The notes under the pieces are model-generated. The model worked only from the letters and a program-made list of their open reading frames with translations. It was not told the DNA's origin and did not search any database. Shown here one piece after another: positions 56,213 to 64,000 of a stretch of 64,000 bases of DNA. Both the position numbers and the translations under genes were made by a program. This DNA comes from Haematobia irritans (lineage: Eukaryota; Arthropoda; Insecta; Diptera; Muscidae), in contig NC_134397.1 in NCBI RefSeq assembly GCF_050003625.1, positions 278,746,070 to 278,810,069 on the forward strand. Direction: 5' to 3'. Each line of letters opens with the position of its first letter. The stretch's first letter is position 1.

Positions 56213-57014
56213 CACTGTTAGAAAAATATGTTTTTCATATGTTCCGATATAAACAAAATGTGTTTCGGGCACAATTTTTAAACACAATATATTTAAGTGC
56301 AAACATGTAATGTTCCTAAACTAACACAAAATGTTTGGGACACATATGTTAATATGTTAGAATATATTATGTTTGGGGCATGAATGTTTCATAAAAATAA
56401 TATGTGTGAATGTATACATATATAAATTTACAAATTTCGAGTAAACATATATATGTTGTGATACTTTATTCAGAGAGCGACAGAGAGAGAGAGAGAGAGA
56501 GAGTTAGTATAGAGAAAGAAATAGAGATGTAAACCAGGAGGGTTGAATAAAAAGATATCAACATAACACAGCGAGAATGAAATGAGAGCAATTTCTGTGA
56601 AACCGCTTGTATGTAGTTTCGGAAAACTGTTTCATGATAAGGCCAAAAATGTAATATGCTTAAGTCTAAATATTATTTAATTTGAATATTAGAATGAGTA
56701 TTTGGAATAAAGAGAATAGGCATTCGGAACCAAGAGAATAGACATTTGAAAAAAACAGCATATTTGTATTACAGAAAAAGATGCGAAGAACTCAAAAATT
56801 TCGTGGAAGTGAAAATTATCTGAGGAAATGAGCACAATCTTCTTTGAGGAATTCTTCCAAGCATATACTATTTTTGGATTCAAAATGCTTCCAAACATAT
56901 AATATGCTCACATAAAACAAACATATTAATGTTTCGGCAGTATCCAATAATATATGTGCTTCCTGCAAAATATGTTTGGAACATATGTTAGAGAAGCTAT
57001 TTTTTTTGAGGGTG
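56213..57014 (+). mobile_element. element M, copy 3, internally deleted (802 bp)
   Basis: Both ends match copies 1 and 2 and TA flanks each side. About 1 kb between AACAGCATAT and TTGTATTACAG has been removed at about 56761, taking both tRNA-like modules. A (GA)n run at 56477-56501 is expanded. Confidence 0.85.
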
Positions 57015-57022
57015 TACAAATA

Positions 57023-57954
57023 AAGGGTGATTTGTTAAGAGCTTGATAACTTTTTTTAAAAAAAAAACGCATAAAATTTGCAAAATCTCATCGGTTCTTT
57101 ATTTGAAACGTTAGATTGGTCCATGACATTTACTTTTTGAAGATAATTTCATTTAAATGTTGACCGCGGCTGCGTCTTAGGTGGTCCATTCGGAAAGTCC
57201 AATTTTGGCAAATTTTTCGAGCATTTCGGCCGGAATAGCCCGAATTTCTTCGGAAATGTTGTCTTCCAAAGCTGGAATAGTTGCTGGCTTATTTCTGTAG
57301 ACTTTAGACTTGACGTAGCCCCACAAAAAATAGTCTAAAGGCGTCAAATCGCATGATCTTGGTGGCCAACTTACCGGTCCATTTCTTGAGATGAATTGTT
57401 CTCCGAAGTTTTCCCTCAAAATGGCCATAGAATCGCGAGCTGTGTGGCATGTAGCGCCATCTTGTTGAAACCACATGTCAACCAAGTTCAGTTCTTCCAT
57501 TTTTGGCAACAAAAAGTTTGTTAGCATCGAACGATAGCGATCGCCATTCACCGTAACGTTGCGTCCAACAGCATCTTTGAAAAAATACGGTCCAATGATT
57601 CCACCAGCGTACAAACCACACCAAACAGTGCATTTTTCGGGATGCATGGGCAGTTCTTGAACGGCTTCTGGTTGCTCTTCACTCCAAATGCGGCAATTTT
57701 GCTTATTTACGTAGCCATTCAACCAGAAATGAACCTCATCGCTGAACAAAATTTGTCGATAAAAAAGCGGATTTTCTGCCAACTTTTCTAGGGCCCATTC
57801 ACTGAAAATTCGACGTTGTGGCAGATCGTTCGGCTATTCATGATGAAATGTCAAAGCATACTGAGCATCTTTCTCTTTGACACCATGTCTGAAATCCCAC
57901 GTGATCTGTCAAATACTAATGCATGAAAATCCTAACCTCAAAAGAATCACCCTT
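57023..57954 (-). mobile_element. DD41D mariner-like element, internally deleted
   Basis: Tips AAGGGTGATTTGTTAAG (left) and, on the minus strand from the right, AAGGGTGATTCTTTTGAGG. TA on both sides. At 932 bp it is shorter than a typical element with a complete transposase. Confidence 0.85.
57177..57830 (-). pseudogene. DD41D transposase, N-terminally deleted
   Basis: The catalytic domain is open from about 57830 down to 57177. D1 lies in ILFSDEVHFWLNGY, D2 in MWFQQDGATCHTA, and D3 in CDLTPLDYFLWG. Forty-one residues separate D2 and D3, matching the DD41D ('rosa') branch of the Tc1/mariner superfamily. The N-terminal DNA-binding region is missing. Only a short separate piece near the right TIR (57830-57890) remains out of frame. 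Stop codon not resolved beyond 57177. Confidence 0.85.
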
Positions 57955-58790
57955 TATAAACAAAAAATCCTAAACCAATTTTTTCACAAAAGGTTAGCGT
58001 CACTAAACATTATCTGATAATCGAAGATTCCAAAATGAAGTCGAATGAAGGGGTTGTTATTCTGCTTGTGTTTTCTTTTTTTATAAACCAATTTTCTAAA
58101 AATTTTCTCACTAATTTAAAATAACAAATATTTTATATATTTTATTTGTTTTTTATTATATTATTTTACTATAATATTTTTTAACAATCTCTCCGTATAC
58201 CATAACAACGCGATTCCAACTAAAAACAACCCACGCGCAAACATATCGATGACAGGTATCGATTACAGGTAGATAAAAGAAATGTAGGAAATTTTCCTAT
58301 ATTCTAATAAGTGTGTTTCCTTAAGTTGTGAAAGGATTGAATACTTCGTAGTAGGAATATACATAAATAAATAAATTTATCATTTTATAAGAAACTTTAC
58401 TAAATTTGAGGAAACTTGGTTTTAGTTCGGTTTTTGCTTATTTTTACGAATGCTTTGTTATCAGTGAATAAAATTTTCTTGTTCAGTAGTAAATTCTTAT
58501 ACCCAGCGAAGAAAACCGTATTAGTAAAATTACATGCCTTATTCTAGTTAATGAACTATTCTTAACTGCTTTCAGTTTAGGATTTTTTTACTGAAACCAG
58601 TAAATTTTATTATTTGACACAAAAATTTAACTGAATGGAAATAAAATGGCTAAACTAAATTGATGAACATTTTTTCCTTTAGTTTCGAAGACACTTTTTT
58701 CTGGGTGTATAATATATTTGTCGTAACCATGTTATTTTCTCGGAAATTATCGATCTGAGTATTTTCATTAATGCCGAGAAAACAAAAATG

Positions 58791-59206
58791 TCCCATGTTC
58801 CCCTTCCCAAAAAATGACATTATGCTCAATGTTATTTTTAGAATCCGTCCAACAAATTTAATTTTTATAAGAAAACTCCTATCTCCTCGTTATTATTATA
58901 GAGTAACGATATTAAAAACAAATTTCGATCAGGACAAACGAAGTTTTTTGTGTGCATACATACGATAGAAAGAAAAAAATATCACCAATTAATTAGTACG
59001 AAACGAAAAAAATAATATAACAAATAATCAATGAAGAGGAACCCCGACAATTATTTATCTATCGATGGCCAGTGTAACATACCTTCAAAGATAAGATATC
59101 GAGAAAAAAAATCAAAAATCTTCGTAAGAACCATATTTTTTTAAAGATGCCTTTAGATGACTAACATCAATCAAAGACAACGTATCTATCTGATCATCAA
59201 AAAAAA
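58791..59206. other. 5' flank of the clarin homologue
   Basis: AT-rich and no repeat recognised. Presumed to hold the promoter and leader, but no confident TATA/initiator pair was found. Confidence 0.35.
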
Positions 59207-62200
59207 ATGACAACAAATTCTTCAAGAAATTCCAATCATCATAATTTTATGGTGGCAATAGCTTTGGTCTCCCTTTGTGCCTGCATTTTGATTATTTTTG
59301 CCATGTCCGGGGAACACTGGGTGAGTGTGTAGGATATTCATCCATGTTTTTACAAATGCATTTGAAACTTTTTTAGTTGGAGGCCACAGCCATCTTAAGC
59401 GAACGTTTACAAAGCCATGTAAATTATGGTCTGTTCCAGGGATCGATAGAACGACAACAACTGGCATCTACATTAAAATTCACTTTATCATGTAAGTGAG
59501 CCCACTTTTATTTTGTGATTGCAACATACACCCAGAGAAGGAATATGATCACCACAAAATTTTTTCAAGAGCATAATGTTACTTTTTAACGGGGAACGTG
59601 GAAATATTAGTAGGTTGTGGTTTCCGAAAAATTCAGATTTTTGAGCTAACAACTAATTTGAAGATTTAAGGATTTTCTATTTTATTTATACGTACACCAA
59701 AAAAAGTGAACCCACCATGAAAGAAAATGTTTATTTAAAAAAAAATTGAACTATAATATTTTACTAATTGCAACATTTTAATGAATGTAATACAAACAAT
59801 ACATTTTGTTCTCGTTCGACAGCCACTATTTTAGAAAAATGTACTAATATTAAAAATTTATGAACACAATGTAAGTAAGATTCACTCATTTTAGAAAAAT
59901 ATGAACTATTTTGTTCGTATTTCGTATTTTAGTAAAATTGCACTTTTTTCTCATAGTTTAGTCTTTAGCATGGCATTAATGTAAGCAAAAACTAATTAAA
60001 ATAACGAACATTTAGCACTTAATTAATTTGATAATCTACATTGAAAAAAAGTTGTCGTGAGGCCTAAGATTTAATGCCCTTAAAATACGTATGCGATAGA
60101 GGACGTATTTCTCGTCTTGTCCTTATGTTTAGGTGATTCGACTTAAAATTAGGTATCTTTAAATGAAAGCAAGTTTTGTTTGACCAAGGTCAACTTAGCA
60201 TTAATAATTCTGAAAAATTCTTCAAAACTAATGAAATCGTCTTTATATTTGTTTACTGAACTACACTCATAGAAAAAAGTCTGCTAAACAGCAGTCGATG
60301 TCTGCTGTTATATTTTTGTACTTCAGGGCCTAATGAACAACAATTTATAATATTTTTAGGTTATAAATTTTTCCCCAAAACATATTTAAGAACCAAAAGT
60401 AGTTTTTGGTATATTTTTGCACTGTAATATACTTACAAGCTCCTAAATACGATCAGCAAACATTTTGTTTGCTGTTATGCCTCAATTCGATAAATATTCA
60501 GATTTTTGGTCAAATACCATAGATATTCATAAAATATTGTGTTAATTATGTTAGGATAGCTTCTAAGTTGACATTTTTATTTGTTTTATTTACTTAAAAA
60601 TAGCAGGAAATGTTTGCTATTTCGGCAAACAGTGACTGCTGTCCCTTTTTCAGCAGACTTTCTGCTGTTTTAGCACACTTTTCTGCTGTCCCTACTAACA
60701 GATTTCTTTGGGTGTACAAAGCTAGAAAGCATTCGAAAATAGGAAATGTCTAGCAACACTTTATTTTAAAGGCTTTTTCATAATTTATATTTGAAGTCGA
60801 GTCTGAATTTGGAAATATAAGTTGTCGTTAACACGTTTTAAAAGGAATCTTATAGCACATGAAGAAAAAAGCGAAAAAAGAATAAATTCGAATTTGTTTC
60901 CTAGTACAAAGCAGGGATGGAAAATACAATTTTTAAGAAAGTACAAAAAATGTTTTTTTGAAAGAAAAAGTACCTTTCACTAAATTTTTTTGAACGAAAA
61001 AGTACTTTTCACTAAATTTCAACAAAAATTCCATTAGATTGAATTTTAAAGTGACCTTGAAAGCCCATTAAAAAACAAAAGCTAATAATTAAGGAAAAAG
61101 GTCGATAAACTAAATAAACTTAAAATAAAATTTTGTTTGTCAACTCCTCAGTATTGTAATCACTACCGTAGTATTGTAATCACGGTTGCCTCAGTTGTCC
61201 TTCATATATTTTCTGAAGAGAAATAGAAATAACTTTTTGATAAAAGTTTCTATAGAAATAAAATTTTGACACAATTTTCTATAGAAATAAACTTTTGAAA
61301 AAGTTTTCTATAAAAATAAAATTTTGTCAAAATTTTCTATAAAAATAAAATTTTGTCAAAATTTTCTATAAAAATAAAATTTTGTCAAAATTTTCTATAA
61401 AAATAAAATTTTGTCAAAATTATCTATAAAAATAAAATTTTGTCAAAATTATCTATAAAAATTAAATTTTGATAAAAATTTCTATAAAAATAAAATTTTG
61501 ACAAAATTTTCTATAGAAATAAAATTTTAACAAAATTTTCTATACAAATAAAATTTTCATAAAATTTTCTATAGAAATAAAATTTTAACAAAATTTTCTA
61601 TAGAAATAAAATTTTGATAAAATTTTCTAAAGAAATAAAATTTTGATAACTATAGAAATAAAATTTTGGCAAAATTTTCTATAGAAATAAAAGTTTGACA
61701 AAATTTTCTATAGATATAAAATTGTGACGAAATTTTCTATAGAAATTAAATTTTGAAAAAATTTTCTATAAAAATAAAATGTTTATAGAACATTTTCTAT
61801 AAATATTTTCTATAGAAATAAAATGTTGACAAAAAAAAATTGACAAAATTTTCCGTAGAAATAAAAATTTGACAAAACTTTCTGAAGAAATAATTTTTTG
61901 CAAAATAATATTTTTTGGTTCGTATTATTTTAGTAAGCGATCGATAGCTTCTCATCTAGAAAGTGTTCTTTTACAAAATCGAGATTTTCTTCCTGCATGA
62001 ACTTGTCTGTTTTGCCAAATTTTTAAAATACTATTAGCAAATAAGTTTGTTAAAGACTTTCTCAAAATATTAAAATATTTTGTCAAAGCTATTGTACAAT
62101 AAATCTGAAATCGGCTCAAAAATGTCTATACAAAAGGTACTAAATCATTCGCGGGAGTATTAAGGTACTGAAAAAAGTATTGAAAAAAGTACTATATTAC

Positions 62201-63290
62201 TGCATTTTCCATCCCTGGTACCAAGTGCGTGAAACTCAAATTTATAAAAGCTCTGTGTCTTCACTGTATCCTTACACGAATTCTCCTCTTCTTTGACTCG
62301 AAATCAATCTTTTGAACCGGACATGCTTTTCTTCAGGGTATATTGAAAATAAGAAAATAATATTGACCTAATATGAATGATTATGTAAAATAAGTTTTGG
62401 GATACGCAAGAAAATTTAGGTTTACTTTAGAAAGTTTTAACAAAAATAGTTTTCGTGTTACAAATAAGTTCATACTTTTTGTCAAATTAAAGAAACAAAC
62501 AGAATGTCTGCTCATGTAGTATGTAATAGTAATTCGTGAACAGCAGCAGTCATCTTGTTAGCAATGTTTTTTTTATGAGTGTACGTTAAGTTTCGTTAAT
62601 CTCTTTATAGTGGTTTGTGACTTTGAATCGAATGTATGCATGTACAGTTGCCAGCAGGACATAGATCGCAGAAAAATGGAGCTAAGGCGTGTTCTCCGAC
62701 GCCAGGATTTAGATCCGTGTGAGCAAAAAGCACACTGGTATGATGACAGCAAATTGCAAAACACATATTGGCAACGAATAAATTCGGCCCACAATTATTC
62801 GAAATCGTTAGTGCTTGGTAGAGCCAGCGTAGCAGCTCGTTCGTGCATTCCATCATCTTTGCATCTCTGCAGTATTATGTTCCTGTGTTTAGGACTCATT
62901 TTCGCTCTTCTTGAGTTCACGTGTGCCTGCATTAATTTGAAATGGCATCCTGTCGAAAGAATTTTCAATATCTACGGCCTTTATATATGGAATTCCATAG
63001 CAGCTGGATGTTACTTTTGGTCCCTGGCATTGTGGGGCGCCATGTATGGTCATCACTTAAGCCACAATATCGCCATCACCGACACATTACGTCAACAACT
63101 AAATTTTTCCTCCGACGGATATGCCAGCTTAGGATATTCCTATTATTTGGTTATTGGAGGTATTATGATGCACATCATTAATGTTGTTTTGCTCTTTGTG
63201 AGGAGATACCATCTAGAAACTGAACCGCATCATATAACACATAATGTGACCACAAATGATGACAATGACCAGAGATTAGAATTCTATTAA
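59207..63290 (+). CDS. clarin-family four-helix membrane protein
   Basis: Exons 59207-59320, 59377-59491 and 62611-63290 (phase 0 and phase 1 introns, GT...AG at every junction) give 302 residues. TM1 is about 14-33. YGLFQG at 55-60 corresponds to YGLFHG of vertebrate clarin-1, preceded by WLEAT (38-42), like WIKAT. A long Cys-rich loop follows. TM2 is about 160-184, TM3 about 197-222 and TM4 about 254-273. HHLSHNIA after TM3 parallels the IHHLSEKIA stretch of clarin-1. N-glycosylation sequons lie at 138 and 241. Clarins are tetraspan proteins of sensory-cell and other membranes. The likely Drosophila counterpart is the clarin gene CG1103; I assign this from motif order, not by alignment. The insert between YGLF and TM2 is longer than in vertebrate clarin-1. 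The frame is intact. Confidence 0.85.
59695..60040. mobile_element. MITE family A, intronic copy
   Basis: Begins CACCAAAAAAAGTGAACCC and keeps TAAGCAAAAACTAATTAAAA-type core. The right end merges with the MITE I fragment at TACATTGAAAAAAAGTTGTC. Confidence 0.6.
60264..60714. mobile_element. MITE family F, complete 451-bp copy
   Basis: Tips CACTCATAGAAAAAAGTCTG and AACAGATTTCTTTGGGTG, TA on both sides, with repeated CTGCTGTT/AACAGCAG motifs inside. Confidence 0.75.
61233..61905. repeat. 29-bp minisatellite array in clarin intron 2
   Basis: About 23 copies of the unit GACAAAATTTTCTATAGAAA plus TAAAATTTT and variants. Successive GTCAAAA starts at 61326, 61355 and 61384 give a 29-bp period. Same unit as at 4571-4870, but here without the rest of element X. 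Confidence 0.9.
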
Positions 63291-63333
63291 TATTAAAAAT
63301 GTTTTCATATTATTTAGATAATAGGGATTTTAA

Positions 63334-63559
63334 AATAAATACAAGAGTTCTGTAAGTGTAATGTGATATGTCTTCGAACTTTACTATTGATAAACTTAAA
63401 CAAAGTTGTTTTGTTGGCACTACAAAACTACTGAAATGTTTCGCAGTCAATGCCCTGATACTATCCCATCCATGATTTGGCAAATATATATTAGTCGTCA
63501 TGCATATATTTGCACTTCTAATTTAGTGTTTTGGTGGAAAAAACAAAAACATAAATAAA
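63334..63559 (+). terminator. candidate poly(A) signals of the clarin homologue
   Basis: AATAAA at 63334-63339, 44 nt after the stop, and a second at 63554-63559 followed by GTGGGTACTTTTATTT, a better downstream element. Which is used cannot be told. Confidence 0.5.
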
Positions 63560-64000
63560 AGTGGGTACTTTTATTTCACAAGGCTTTTACGTTCGTATAG
63601 TCCACAATCTTATGGGCGTTAGAAACGAAATATTTTAAATTTCGGATTTCTTGATTTTTAGTTCACATATGGCTAGTTGATAAAACATTTGATTGATTAT
63701 ATACTGATTTCTTAATAAAAGGCCCCACGAACAAATTCCCAGTAATTACACAGGCGTTATTTAAAACTTATTGTATATTTATTAAAAAAAAAACTTAACA
63801 CTTTAATATGACTTAAATACCGGCTGGAATTAATATTTCCGCACAAGTCTCATCATTAGGTTAAAATAAAATGTTGTAAAATAATAGAGTATAATATATA
63901 GGAGAGATTCATAAAAATATGGGCAGTAGAAATACCATATAAAAGTTAAATATATAAATGCAGAATAGTAGAGATATTTGCTATTATAAAATACACAAAA
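63560..64000. other. AT-rich 3' flank
   Basis: No gene or repeat recognised. Confidence 0.3.

Larger units (their letters stand above)
55640..58790. mobile_element. nested stack: MITE D containing MITE C containing M copy 3 and a DD41D element
   Basis: Outermost are MITE D halves (ACATGTTTCCAGAGAAGAATG before 55700 and GTAACCATGTTATTTTCTCG after 58720). Within it lies MITE C, 55701-58707, TA on both sides, tips CACCCAGAAAAAAGTG / CACTTTTTTCTGGGTG. Within that lie element M copy 3 (56213-57014) and, 8 bp on, the DD41D element (57023-57954). Confidence 0.8.
59492..62610 (+). other. intron 2 of the clarin homologue, repeat-filled
   Basis: A 3.1-kb phase-1 intron, donor GTAAGT, acceptor CTCTTTATAG. 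It contains a MITE D end (59531-59600), a MITE A copy (59695-60040), part of MITE I (60040-60262), a complete MITE F (60264-60714) and a 29-bp minisatellite (61233-61905). Confidence 0.8.

Noticed and set aside
1..64000. CRISPR arrays, operons, replication origins
   Set aside because: The window is nuclear animal DNA with spliced genes. None of the tandem arrays has unique spacers between conserved repeats.

Overview
The window is AT-rich, intron-bearing animal DNA dominated by transposable elements. Its repeats (mariner, Tc1-like and DD41D elements, a tRNA-headed SINE, many MITEs, a Ty3/gypsy element) and two recognisable genes, a huckebein-type repressor and a clarin-type membrane protein, point to a higher fly with a bloated genome, most likely a calyptrate such as a muscid. 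The species assignment is an inference.

Host genes. Only two protein-coding host genes can be supported. The first is a single-exon three-finger C2H2 transcription factor at 15715-16683 (+) with an N-terminal FRPW Groucho-binding motif, which I call huckebein. It has a TATA box and initiator at ideal spacing. The second is a three-exon, four-helix clarin homologue at 59207-63290 (+), whose 3.1-kb second intron is filled with repeats. They are separated by about 42 kb in which I see no other host gene.

Repeat landscape, left to right. 1-7370: SINE remnants, MITEs, a truncated non-LTR reverse transcriptase and a 1.5-kb element (X) carrying a 29-bp minisatellite and a 153-bp array. 8329-11529: a MITE interrupted by a 2.25-kb near-perfect palindrome built from 436-bp tandem units, and by a second MITE. 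12-14.8 kb and 17.4-22.6 kb: more MITEs, a second 153-bp-periodic element (Y), a piggyBac-type TTAA MITE. 25-26.4 kb: a full-length but broken mariner with a SINE-tail insertion. 26.7-28.5 and 34.1-35.9 kb: two copies of a 1.78-kb element (M) carrying two back-to-back tRNA-like modules; a third, internally deleted copy lies at 56.2-57.0 kb. 31.7-33.7 kb: a second non-LTR RT fragment and a Tc1-like relic. 44.2-48.8 kb: a young LTR retrotransposon with identical LTRs. 55.6-58.8 kb: a nested stack holding a DD41D element.

Between the repeats lie single-copy-looking islands (about 0.6-1.6, 7.4-8.3, 14.8-17.4, 22.6-23.9, 28.5-30.9, 37.9-38.9, 42.0-43.0, 49.9-51.0, 52.9-54.2 kb) of less extreme base composition. 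They are candidates for the gene's dispersed regulatory DNA. The most unusual structures are the 436-bp palindromic array (a possible foldback element or hairpin-RNA source), element M with its paired tRNA-like modules, and the X/Y elements that share a 153-bp internal period and similar ends.
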